A DNA stretch of 64,000 nt from Cellulomonas sp. S1-8 (GTDB lineage Bacteria; Actinomycetota; Actinomycetes; Actinomycetales; Cellulomonadaceae), in the NCBI RefSeq assembly GCF_026184235.1, contig NZ_CP110806.1, forward strand, positions 1,922,001 to 1,986,000. Direction: 5' to 3'. The number at the start of each line of letters is the position of its first letter. Positions within the stretch are counted from its first letter, which is position 1. Of the stretch, positions 1-8,349 are shown piece after piece. The position numbers and the translations under genes were made by a program. Below the pieces are notes generated by a model. It was given only the letters and a program-made list of their open reading frames with translations. It was not told where the DNA came from and searched no databases.

Positions 1-1
1 C

Positions 2-1507
2 ATCGGCGTCAACCAGAACAAGATCGCGCGCTACGAGGCGACGGGCGGTGCGGGCGCGCTGGGCGGTGCCGCCGGCGTCGCGCAGCGGCTGGCCCCGCTG
101 CTCGACATGAACGCCGCCGAGCTCGGCGGTCTGCTGGTCGGCGAGCGCACCTTCGTCTACGTCAAGAAGAACGTGCTCCCGGACGTCGCGCGCGAGATCT
201 TCGAGATGCGGATCGACGGGGTCATGGTCGACAAGGTCGCGGAGCGCGTCTACCCCAAGGGAGCGGTCGCGGGGAACATCCTCGGGTTCGTGAACTCCAG
301 AGGGCTCGGCCTGCAGGGCCTGGAGTCGTCCCTCGACGAGCGGCTGCAGGGCACGGCCGGCCACGACCGCTTCGAGCGGGGCAAGGGCGGGCAGGCCATC
401 CCGGGCGGCGTCAGCGAGGGCACGCCGGCCGAGCAGGGCGACTCGGTGCGCCTGACCCTCGACTCGGACCTGCAGTTCCGCGCGCAGGAGGAGCTCGACG
501 AGCAGGTCGCGGCCACGGGCGCGAGCGGCGGCGCGATCGTCGTCATGCGCCCGGACACGGGCGAGGTCCTGGCGCTCGCGGACTCCGCGACGATCGACCC
601 CAACGAACCCGGTGCGCAGGCGGGCGAGCGGCTGTCCGCGGCCGTCAGCGACGTCTTCGAGCCGGGCTCGACGGGCAAGGTCGTGACGATGGCCGCCGCC
701 GTCGAGTCGGGCGTGGTCCAGCCGACCGAGCAGTTCGAGGTCGCGGACCGCTGGCGGACGCCGCAGGGCGAGACGATCAAGGACTCCCACGACCACCCGG
801 TCCTCAAGCTGACGGCGACGGGGATCTTCGCGGAGTCGTCGAACGTCGGGACGATCCTCATCGGCGAGCGGCTGTCCAAGGAGCAGCGCCACCACTACCT
901 CTCGGCGTTCGGCTTCGGCACCCGCACGGGCATCGAGATGCCGGGGGAGTCGCCCGGCATCCTGCACCCCGCCGAGGACTGGCAGGGTCGCGACGAGTAC
1001 GCCGTGCTGTTCGGCCAGGCCGTGTCGGTGAACGCGCTGCAGGCCGCGAGCGTCTTCGCGACGATCGCCAACGGTGGGGTCCGCGTGCAGCCGCACCTCA
1101 TCGCGGGCTGGACGTCGGCCGACGGGCAGTACACGCCGGTGGCGCAGGAGCCCGGCACGCGCGTCGTGTCCGAGCAGACCGCGCAGACGGTGCTGTCGAT
1201 GATGGAGAGCGCCGTCGACGAGGGCACGGGCGGCAACGCGGCCATCGCGGGGTACCGCGTCGCCGGCAAGACGGGGACCGCGCAGAAGTTCGACCCGAGC
1301 GGCTACACGGCGTCCTTCATCGGCGTCGCGCCGGTCGACGACCCGCAGGTGGTGACCGCGGTGATCCTCCACGACCCGCGGACGTCGATCTACGGCGGTG
1401 CGGTCGCCGCACCGGTCTTCTCGACCGTGACGGGCTTCGCGCTGCAGCAGCTCGGGATCGCGCCGTCGGGTGCGCCCGCGACGCTCTTCCCGGCGACGTG
1501 GGAGTGA
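2..1507 (+). CDS. ftsI: FtsI/PBP2-type peptidoglycan D,D-transpeptidase (5' partial)
   Basis: Septal class B penicillin-binding protein that cross-links peptidoglycan at the division site. The frame is open from base 2, so the N-terminus (membrane anchor and start) lies outside the window; 501 residues are visible. All three transpeptidase motifs are present: STGK with the acylated Ser near visible residue 223, SSN at 279-281, and KTGTA from 423. The part before residue ~140 is the dimerisation/pedestal region. The protein ends soon after the catalytic domain, with no PASTA repeats. It is the first visible gene of the dcw cluster and murE begins 23 bases after its stop. The family is certain; 'FtsI' rather than another class B PBP rests on dcw position. 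Confidence 0.95.
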   Translation: MGVNQNKIARYEATGGAGALGGAAGVAQRLAPLLDMNAAELGGLLVGERTFVYVKKNVLPDVAREIFEMRIDGVMVDKVAERVYPKGAVAGNILGFVNSRGLGLQGLESSLDERLQGTAGHDRFERGKGGQAIPGGVSEGTPAEQGDSVRLTLDSDLQFRAQEELDEQVAATGASGGAIVVMRPDTGEVLALADSATIDPNEPGAQAGERLSAAVSDVFEPGSTGKVVTMAAAVESGVVQPTEQFEVADRWRTPQGETIKDSHDHPVLKLTATGIFAESSNVGTILIGERLSKEQRHHYLSAFGFGTRTGIEMPGESPGILHPAEDWQGRDEYAVLFGQAVSVNALQAASVFATIANGGVRVQPHLIAGWTSADGQYTPVAQEPGTRVVSEQTAQTVLSMMESAVDEGTGGNAAIAGYRVAGKTGTAQKFDPSGYTASFIGVAPVDDPQVVTAVILHDPRTSIYGGAVAAPVFSTVTGFALQQLGIAPSGAPATLFPATWE

Positions 1508-1530
1508 GCGAGCGGGGTAGATTCCTCCCC

Positions 1531-3102
1531 ATGACGTCCCCCCTGGGCCGGCTCCGCCCCGAGCACCCGCCGGTCCGCAGGGTCGACGACCTCGTCGCGG
1601 CCTTCGGCCTGCGCGACGCGCGGACCGCGACCGCCGGACGGACCTTCACCGGCGTGACCATGTCGAGCGCGGACGTCGAGCCCGGGGACCTGTTCGTCGC
1701 CGTTCCCGGCCTGCGCGTCCACGGTGCGCGCTTCGCCGCCGACGCGCTGGCGCGCGGTGCGGTCGCGGTGCTCACGGACGCGGACGGTGCCGCGCTGGTC
1801 CCGGCCGACGACGACGCCGTGCCCGTGCTCCTCGCGGACGACCCGCGGGCCCTGGCAGGACCGGTCGCGTCGTGGGCGTTGGACGACCCCGCCTCGCGCC
1901 TCGTGACCGTCGGTGTGACGGGGACCAACGGCAAGACCACCACGACGTACTTCGTCGACGCGGCGCTGCGGGCGCACCACGCGCGCACGGCCGTGCTCGG
2001 CACCGTCGAGCTGCGGATCGGGGACGACGCCGTCGAGAGCCCGCGGACCACGGTCGAGGCGCCGGTGCTGCAGGCGCTGCTCGCGCTCGCGCACGAGCGG
2101 GGCGCGGGTGCGCTGACGACCGAGGTGTCGTCGCACGCGCTCGCGCTGGGCCGCGTCCGCGGGGTGCGCTTCGACGTCGTCGGGTTCACCAACCTGCAGC
2201 GCGACCACCTCGACTTCCACGGCGACATGGAGGGCTACTTCCGTGACAAGTCGCGGCTGTTCGCCGCCGACCAGGCGCGCCGCGGCGTCGTCGTCGTCGA
2301 CGACGACTGGGGCCGACGCCTCGCCGCGGAGTCGCCGATCCCGGTCGAGACGGTGAGCACGCACGTGGGCGCACCGCACGCCGCGGACGCGGACTGGGCG
2401 GTCGTCGAGGCGGACATCGGCCTCGACGGCGTCGGGTCGCGGTTCGTGCTGCGCGGGCCCGGCGACGTCCGGCTCGAGGCGCACAGCCCGCTGCCCGGGC
2501 TCGTCAACGTGTCCAACGCGGCGCTGGCGATCGTGCTGGCGCACGCGGCGGGCGTGCCGCTGGACGCCGCCGTCGACGCGGTCGCGCTGGCAAACGCCAT
2601 CCCCGGACGCATGGAGCGCGTCGTCGAGCGCGGGGACGGCTGGCCGCTGTGCCTCGTCGACTACGCGCACACGCCGGACGCCCTGGTCCTCGCGCTGGAG
2701 GCCGTCCGGCCGATCACGCCGGGCCGCCTCGTGCTCGTCTACGGCTCCGACGGCGACCGCGACCGCGGCAAGCGTCCGATCATGGGCGAGATCGGTGCCC
2801 GCCTCGCCGACGTGCTCGTCGTCACCGACGAGAACCCGCGCTCGGAGGACCCGGCCGCCGTCCGCGCGGCCATCCTCGCGGGGGTGCGCGACGTGCGCCC
2901 GGACCTCACCGACGTGCACGAGGCGACCAGCCGCCCGCAGGCCATCCGCGACGCGCTGCGCCTGGCCGGGCCGGACGACACCGTGATCGTCACGGGCAAG
3001 GGCCACGAACCGACCCAGGAGATCGCCGGGGTCTTCCACCGCTACAACGACCGTGACGTGTTCCTGGCCGCGCACGCCGAGATCCGGGAGCAGCTCGCGT
3101 GA
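1531..3102 (+). CDS. murE: MurE, UDP-MurNAc-tripeptide synthetase
   Basis: Cytoplasmic ATP-dependent ligase adding the third, diamino residue to UDP-MurNAc-L-Ala-D-Glu; 523 residues, normal for MurE. The ATP loop GTNGKTT is at residues 131-137. The substrate-specificity box reads ENPR (residues 434-437, within TDENPRSEDP) where meso-DAP ligases typically have DNPR, so the amino acid added should not be assumed to be meso-DAP. I chose ATG 1531 over GTG 1498 (inside ftsI) because a TAGATT -10 box at 1518-1523 lies 7 bases upstream, the spacing of a leaderless transcript, and because the conserved part begins after 1531. The stop overlaps murF in GTGA. Confidence 0.95.
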   Translation: MTSPLGRLRPEHPPVRRVDDLVAAFGLRDARTATAGRTFTGVTMSSADVEPGDLFVAVPGLRVHGARFAADALARGAVAVLTDADGAALVPADDDAVPVLLADDPRALAGPVASWALDDPASRLVTVGVTGTNGKTTTTYFVDAALRAHHARTAVLGTVELRIGDDAVESPRTTVEAPVLQALLALAHERGAGALTTEVSSHALALGRVRGVRFDVVGFTNLQRDHLDFHGDMEGYFRDKSRLFAADQARRGVVVVDDDWGRRLAAESPIPVETVSTHVGAPHAADADWAVVEADIGLDGVGSRFVLRGPGDVRLEAHSPLPGLVNVSNAALAIVLAHAAGVPLDAAVDAVALANAIPGRMERVVERGDGWPLCLVDYAHTPDALVLALEAVRPITPGRLVLVYGSDGDRDRGKRPIMGEIGARLADVLVVTDENPRSEDPAAVRAAILAGVRDVRPDLTDVHEATSRPQAIRDALRLAGPDDTVIVTGKGHEPTQEIAGVFHRYNDRDVFLAAHAEIREQLA

Positions 3103-4529
3103 TCGCCCTCACCACCGCCGAGGTCGCGGCCGCGACCGGCGGGACGCTCAGCTCGGTCGCACCCGGGCACGTCGTGACCGGGCCGGTCGTCACGGACTCC
3201 CGTGAGGTGCTGCCGGGGGGCGTGTTCGTCGCGCTGCCCGGGGAGCACGTCGACGGGCACGACTTCGCCGCGGGGGCGGTCGCCTCCGGCGCGGGGCTCG
3301 TGCTCGCGGCGCGTCCCCTGGACGGGCTCCCGTGCGTCGTGGTGCCCGACGTCGAGCGCGCCCTGGGTGACCTGGCCCGTGTCGTGCTGCAGCGGCTGCG
3401 CGACGTCGCGTCGGTCCCGGGTGGCAGCGGCCTGCAGGTGATCGGCGTCACCGGCTCGGTGGGCAAGACGACCACCAAGGACGTCCTCGCGCAGGTGTGC
3501 GGCGCCGCCGGGCCGACGATCGCGCCCGTGCGGTCCTTCAACAACGAGATCGGGCTGCCGCTGACGGTGCTGCGCGCCGACGAGCACACCCGCTTCCTCG
3601 TCCTGGAGATGGGCGCCAGCGGCCCCGGGCACCTGACGTACCTCACCGGCATCGCGCCGCCGGACGTCGCGGTCGTGCTGGTCGTCGGGCAGGCGCACCT
3701 CGGCGGGTTCGGCGGTGGCGTCGACGCCGTGGCGCGCGCCAAGGCCGAGATCGTCGCCGGCCTCGTGCCCGGCGGCACGGCCGTGCTCAACGGGGACGAC
3801 CCGCGCGTGCGTGCGATGGCGGCCGACGCGCCCGGACCCGTCGTGCTGTTCGGTGCCGCGCCCGACGCGCAGGTCCGCGTCGAGGACGTCCGGCTCGACG
3901 GGCACGGCCGGGCGCGCTTCCGGCTCGTGCGCGTCGTCGACGGGGAGCGCGACGGGCGCGACGTCGAGCTCCGGCTCGTCGGCGAGCACCACGTGCACAA
4001 CGCGCTCGCCGCGGCAGCCGCGGCGCTCGCGGTGGGCCTCGACCTGGACGAGATCGCCGCGGGGCTGTCGGCCGCCGACGCGCTGTCCCCGCACCGCATG
4101 CACGTCGTCGAGCGGGCGGACGGCGTCACCGTCGTGGACGACTCCTACAACGCGAACCCGGACTCGATGCGGGCGGCGCTGAAGGCGCTGGCCGTGATCG
4201 CCGGTCGGCAACGCCGGTCGGTCGCCGTGCTGGGCGAGATGCTCGAGCTCGGTGACGAGTCGCGCACCGCGCACGACGCGATCGGACGCCTGGTCGTGCG
4301 CCTCAACATCGACCTGACGGTCGTCGTGGGCTCCGGTGCGCGCGCGATCCGCGACGGCGCCAACCACGAGGGCTCCTGGGGCGACGAGGTCGTGCTCGTC
4401 GACGACGTGGACACCGCGGCAGCGTTCCTCGCGGACGAGCTGCGTGCCGGGGACGTCGTGCTCGTGAAGTCGTCGTTCGGCGCCGGACTGTGGCAGCTGG
4501 GGGACCGGCTCGTGGCGGCCGACGCATGA
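3099..4529 (+). CDS. murF: MurF, UDP-MurNAc-pentapeptide synthetase
   Basis: Adds D-Ala-D-Ala to the UDP-MurNAc tripeptide in the cytoplasm, completing the pentapeptide. It is 476 residues long, typical for MurF. The P-loop is GSVGKTTTK (Lys near residue 123). The central ligase domain follows ([17 protein letters not shown]) and the C-terminal domain has the [10 protein letters not shown] motif. GTG 3099 overlaps the murE stop and the end overlaps mraY by 4 bases (ATGA), so translational coupling along murE-murF-mraY is expected. Confident assignment from sequence and order. Confidence 0.95.
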   Translation: MIALTTAEVAAATGGTLSSVAPGHVVTGPVVTDSREVLPGGVFVALPGEHVDGHDFAAGAVASGAGLVLAARPLDGLPCVVVPDVERALGDLARVVLQRLRDVASVPGGSGLQVIGVTGSVGKTTTKDVLAQVCGAAGPTIAPVRSFNNEIGLPLTVLRADEHTRFLVLEMGASGPGHLTYLTGIAPPDVAVVLVVGQAHLGGFGGGVDAVARAKAEIVAGLVPGGTAVLNGDDPRVRAMAADAPGPVVLFGAAPDAQVRVEDVRLDGHGRARFRLVRVVDGERDGRDVELRLVGEHHVHNALAAAAAALAVGLDLDEIAAGLSAADALSPHRMHVVERADGVTVVDDSYNANPDSMRAALKALAVIAGRQRRSVAVLGEMLELGDESRTAHDAIGRLVVRLNIDLTVVVGSGARAIRDGANHEGSWGDEVVLVDDVDTAAAFLADELRAGDVVLVKSSFGAGLWQLGDRLVAADA

Positions 4530-5608
4530 GGGCGGTCCTCATCTCGGGCGGCATCGCGATGCTCGTCGCGCTGCTCGGCACGCCGCTGTTCATCCGCTTC
4601 CTCGTCCGTCGGCAGTACGGCCAGTTCATCCGGCAGGACGGGCCCACCGCGCACTTCACCAAGCGCGGCACGCCCACGATGGGCGGCGTCGTCATCATCG
4701 GGGCGACCCTCATCGGGTGGGTGTTCGGCCTGCTCCTGACGGGCACGCGGCCGAGCGCGTCGGCGCTGCTCGCGCTGTTCCTCATGACCGGGCTGGGGGT
4801 CGTCGGGTTCCTCGACGACTTCATCAAGATCTCGCGGCAGCGTTCCCTCGGCCTGAGCCCGCTGTGGAAGATCGTGGGCCAGGGCGTGGTCGGTGTCGGG
4901 TTCTCGGTGCTCGCGCTGCAGTTCCCCAACGAGCAGTTCCGGACGCCGGCCTCGACGCGCATCTCGTTCATCCGCGACACGAACCTCGACCTGGCGTTCG
5001 CGGGCGTGACCGTGGGGCTCGTGCTGTTCGTCGTGTGGGCGAACTTCCTCATCACGGCATGGTCGAACGCGGTCAACCTGACCGACGGCCTCGACGGGCT
5101 CGCGACGGGCGTGTCGCTCATCGTGTTCGGCGCGTACGTCCTGGTCGGCGTCTGGCAGTTCAACCAGACGTGCCAGTCGATCCTGTCCGCCGGGCCCCGC
5201 TGCTACGAGACCCGCGACCCCCTCGACCTCGCGGTCGTCGCGGCCGCGATCACCGGTGCGCTGTTCGGGTTCCTGTGGTGGAACGCGAGCCCCGCCAAGA
5301 TCTTCATGGGGGACACCGGGTCGCTCGCGCTCGGCGGCGCCCTCGCGGCGCTGACGATCCTCACGCGCACCGAGATCCTCGGCGCCATCATCGGCGGCCT
5401 GTTCGTCGTCATCGTGCTGTCGGACGTCATCCAGATCGGCTTCTTCAAGATGACCGGCAAACGCGTCTTCAAGATGGCGCCGCTGCACCACCACTTCGAG
5501 CTGTCGGGGTGGGGCGAGGTCACCATCGTCATCCGGTTCTGGATCATCGCCGGCCTCTTCGTGGCGCTCGGGGTCGGGATCTTCTACGCGGAGTGGGTGG
5601 CGCAGTAG
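4526..5608 (+). CDS. mraY: MraY, phospho-MurNAc-pentapeptide translocase
   Basis: Polytopic inner-membrane enzyme that transfers phospho-MurNAc-pentapeptide from UDP to undecaprenyl phosphate, giving lipid I. It has 360 residues with about ten hydrophobic segments. Signature motifs are visible: FLDDFIK (catalytic aspartates), [23 protein letters not shown] and the C-terminal LHHHFE loop. The frame is open upstream to 4490, but ATG 4526 gives the ATGA overlap with murF and the expected N-terminus (MRAVLISGG). murD starts directly after the stop. Confidence 0.96.
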   Translation: MRAVLISGGIAMLVALLGTPLFIRFLVRRQYGQFIRQDGPTAHFTKRGTPTMGGVVIIGATLIGWVFGLLLTGTRPSASALLALFLMTGLGVVGFLDDFIKISRQRSLGLSPLWKIVGQGVVGVGFSVLALQFPNEQFRTPASTRISFIRDTNLDLAFAGVTVGLVLFVVWANFLITAWSNAVNLTDGLDGLATGVSLIVFGAYVLVGVWQFNQTCQSILSAGPRCYETRDPLDLAVVAAAITGALFGFLWWNASPAKIFMGDTGSLALGGALAALTILTRTEILGAIIGGLFVVIVLSDVIQIGFFKMTGKRVFKMAPLHHHFELSGWGEVTIVIRFWIIAGLFVALGVGIFYAEWVAQ

Positions 5609-7084
5609 GTGGACGCACGGTTCGACGGTCGCACGGTCCTGGTGACCGGGCTGGGGGTCTCGGGGCGCGCCGCCGCGCAGGTGCTCGCCGACCGCGGCGC
5701 CCGGGTCGTGACGTTCGACGACCGGGCGCCCGACGCGGACGTGTCCGACGCCGCGACCCTGGTCGGCGACGGCCTGGCCGGTGCCGACCTCGTGGTCACG
5801 TCACCGGGGCTGCCCCCGGCGCACCCGGTCCTCGTCGCCGCCCGCGAGCGGGACGTCCCGGTGTGGAGCGAGGTCGAGCTCGCCTGGCAGGTCCGCGTCC
5901 CGCGGCTCGGCGGTGACGGCACGCCCGCGCCCTGGCTCGCGGTGACCGGCACCAACGGCAAGACGACGACGGTCGGCATGCTCGAGTCGGTCCTGCGCGC
6001 CGCGGGTCGGCACACGCTCGCGGTCGGCAACGTCGGGACCCCGGTGGTGCTCGCCGCGGTCGACTCGACGCTCGACGTGCTCGCGGTCGAGCTGTCGAGC
6101 TTCCAGCTGCACCACACGCACTCGATGTCCGCCCAGGCCGCGGCCGTCCTCAACGTCGCACCCGACCACCTGGACTGGCACGGGTCCCTGGAGGCGTACG
6201 CGGCCGCCAAGGGCCGCATCTACGCGCGGGCGCAGGTCGCGTGCGTGTACGACGCGACGGACCCGGTGACCGAGGACCTGGTGCGCGAGGCCGACGTGGT
6301 CGACGGCTGCGTCGCCGTCGGGGTGACCCTGGGCACGCCGGGCGTCGGCCAGGTCGGTCTGGTCGAGGACGTGCTCGTCGACCGCGGCTTCGCCCGCCTG
6401 CGGCACTCCCACGCCGCCGAGCTGGGCACGCTCGCGGACCTGGCGCAGCTCGCCGGGCCGGGCGGCGTCGTGCCGCCGCACGTCGTGCGCGACGCCCTGG
6501 CGGCCGCGGCGCTGGCGCTCGCGCACGGCGTCGACCCTGCGCACGTGCGCGACGGGCTGCGGGCGTTCACGCCCGGCGCCCACCGCATCGTCACGGTCGG
6601 CACCGTCGACGGCGTCGCGTACGTCGACGACTCCAAGGCGACCAACGCCCACGCCGCCGCGGCCTCGCTGGCCGCGTTCGCCCCCGGCTCGGTCGTGTGG
6701 GTCGCCGGCGGGCTCGCCAAGGGCGCGCAGTTCGACGACCTCGTCCGCACGCGACGCGACCGGTTGCGGGGGGTGGTGCTCATCGGCGTGGACCGCGCGC
6801 CGCTGCGGGACGCCCTCGCCCGACACGCACCGGATGTCCCGGTGATCGAGGTGGGCGCCGGTGAGACTGAGCCGGTGATGACGCGCGCCCTGGATCGCGC
6901 GCGCCGGCTCGCCGCCGGCGCGCCGGACGGCGAGCCCACGACCGTCCTGCTCGCCCCGGCGTGCGCGTCGATGGACCAGTTCACGTCCTACGCGGCCCGC
7001 GGTGACGCCTTCGCGGCGGCCGTGCACGCCCTGGGCGGTGCCGCCGACGCCGGGCAGGAGCGGCGCGCGGACGGTCGCTCGTGA
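5609..7084 (+). CDS. murD: MurD, UDP-MurNAc-L-alanine:D-glutamate ligase
   Basis: ATP-dependent cytoplasmic ligase adding D-Glu to UDP-MurNAc-L-Ala. 491 residues: an N-terminal Rossmann-like UDP-binding domain (VTGLGVSGRAAAQVL), the P-loop TGTNGKTTT in the central domain, and a C-terminal domain containing VDDSKATN and APACASMDQF. GTG 5609 abuts the mraY stop with no gap, and the end overlaps ftsW by GTGA. The last ~20 residues are a charged tail of no obvious function. Assignment is secure. Confidence 0.95.
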   Translation: MDARFDGRTVLVTGLGVSGRAAAQVLADRGARVVTFDDRAPDADVSDAATLVGDGLAGADLVVTSPGLPPAHPVLVAARERDVPVWSEVELAWQVRVPRLGGDGTPAPWLAVTGTNGKTTTVGMLESVLRAAGRHTLAVGNVGTPVVLAAVDSTLDVLAVELSSFQLHHTHSMSAQAAAVLNVAPDHLDWHGSLEAYAAAKGRIYARAQVACVYDATDPVTEDLVREADVVDGCVAVGVTLGTPGVGQVGLVEDVLVDRGFARLRHSHAAELGTLADLAQLAGPGGVVPPHVVRDALAAAALALAHGVDPAHVRDGLRAFTPGAHRIVTVGTVDGVAYVDDSKATNAHAAAASLAAFAPGSVVWVAGGLAKGAQFDDLVRTRRDRLRGVVLIGVDRAPLRDALARHAPDVPVIEVGAGETEPVMTRALDRARRLAAGAPDGEPTTVLLAPACASMDQFTSYAARGDAFAAAVHALGGAADAGQERRADGRS

Positions 7085-8349
7085 GCGCCGGCTCCCCGGT
7101 GCGACCGCGGACCGCGCCGACGCGCGCGGTGACGCCCGCCGGCGGCACTCCCGGTGTGCGCGAGCCCGCGTTCCTCGGCACCTGGAACTCCACCGTCACG
7201 AGCTACTACGTGCTGCTCGGGGCGACGCTGCTGCTCGTCGCGATCGGCCTGGTCATGGTCCTGTCGAGCTCGAGCGTCGAGTCCCTGGCGGCCGGTGACT
7301 CGCCGTACGCGGTGTTCCTCAACCAGGCGCGCTACGCGCTCATCGGGGTCCCCGTGCTCGTCGTGATGTCGCGGCTGCCGGTCCGCGTCCTGCGGGCCGC
7401 CGCCTGGCCGCTGCTCGGCGGTGCGATCGCGTTCCAACTGCTGGTCTTCACGCCGCTGGGCTGCGGCGCGGGCGGCAACCGCAACTGGGTCTGCCTGCCG
7501 GGCGTCACCGCGCAGCCGTCCGAGGCGGTCAAGCTCGCGCTCGCGGTCTGGCTGGGTGCTGTCCTCGCGCGCAAGCTGCCGCTGATCCACGAGTGGAAGC
7601 ACGCGCTCGTCCCCGCCGCGCCGATCGCGCTCGTCGCGATCGGCGTCGTCCTCGCGGGTCACGACCTGGGCACAGCGATGGTGCTGGTCCTGCTCGTCGC
7701 CGGCGCGATGTTCGTCGCCGGCGTGCCGTTGCGGATCTTCGCGGTCGCGGGCGTGTTCGCCGCCGCAGGCATCGCCGCGCTCGCGATCGGCAGCCGCAAC
7801 CGCGTCGCCCGCATCACGTCCTGGTTGTCGGCCGACTGCGACGTGACGAACGAGTGCTACCAGACGCTGCACGCCGGCTGGGGACTGGCGACCGGCGGGG
7901 TGAGCGGCGTCGGCCTGGGCCAGAGCGCCGAGAAGTGGTCCTACCTGCCGGCGGCGCACAACGACTTCATCTACGCGATCCTGGGGGAGGAGCTCGGCCT
8001 CGTGGGCACCCTGCTCGTGCTCGGCCTGTTCGCGCTCCTCGCGTTCGCGATGGTGCGCATCATGCGCCGGCACACCGACCCGTTCGTCCGGATCACCACG
8101 GCCGCGATCTTCGCGTGGGTGATCGGCCAGGCGATCGTCAACATCGGCGTGGTGATCGGGCTCCTGCCGGTCATCGGCGTACCGCTGCCGCTGGTCTCGG
8201 CCGGCGGGTCCGCGCTCATCATGACGATGGCGGCGCTGGGCCTGCTGCTGTCCTTCGCGCGGACCGAGCCGGGTGCGACCGAGGCGCTCGCCGCCCGTGC
8301 CTCCGTGGTGCGCCGGTCGCTCGCCGTGATCGGGCGGACCCGTGGCTGA
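7081..8349 (+). CDS. ftsW: FtsW, SEDS-family lipid II polymerase of the divisome
   Basis: Polytopic SEDS glycosyltransferase that polymerises lipid II at the septum together with the cognate class B PBP (FtsI, at the window start). 422 residues, about ten membrane segments starting near residue 42 after a cytoplasmic Pro/Thr-rich N-terminus. Family signatures are present: the loop with GWGLATGGVSGVGLGQS and KWSYLPAAHNDFIYAILGEELG, and PLPLVSAGGSALI near the end. It overlaps murD (GTGA) and overlaps the next gene by 8 bases. Position between murD and murG supports FtsW rather than RodA. Confidence 0.95.
   Translation: MSAGSPVRPRTAPTRAVTPAGGTPGVREPAFLGTWNSTVTSYYVLLGATLLLVAIGLVMVLSSSSVESLAAGDSPYAVFLNQARYALIGVPVLVVMSRLPVRVLRAAAWPLLGGAIAFQLLVFTPLGCGAGGNRNWVCLPGVTAQPSEAVKLALAVWLGAVLARKLPLIHEWKHALVPAAPIALVAIGVVLAGHDLGTAMVLVLLVAGAMFVAGVPLRIFAVAGVFAAAGIAALAIGSRNRVARITSWLSADCDVTNECYQTLHAGWGLATGGVSGVGLGQSAEKWSYLPAAHNDFIYAILGEELGLVGTLLVLGLFALLAFAMVRIMRRHTDPFVRITTAAIFAWVIGQAIVNIGVVIGLLPVIGVPLPLVSAGGSALIMTMAALGLLLSFARTEPGATEALAARASVVRRSLAVIGRTRG

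Noticed and set aside
1498..1530. Longer murE start at GTG 1498
   Set aside because: It lies inside ftsI, lacks a ribosome site, and the added residues are not MurE-like.
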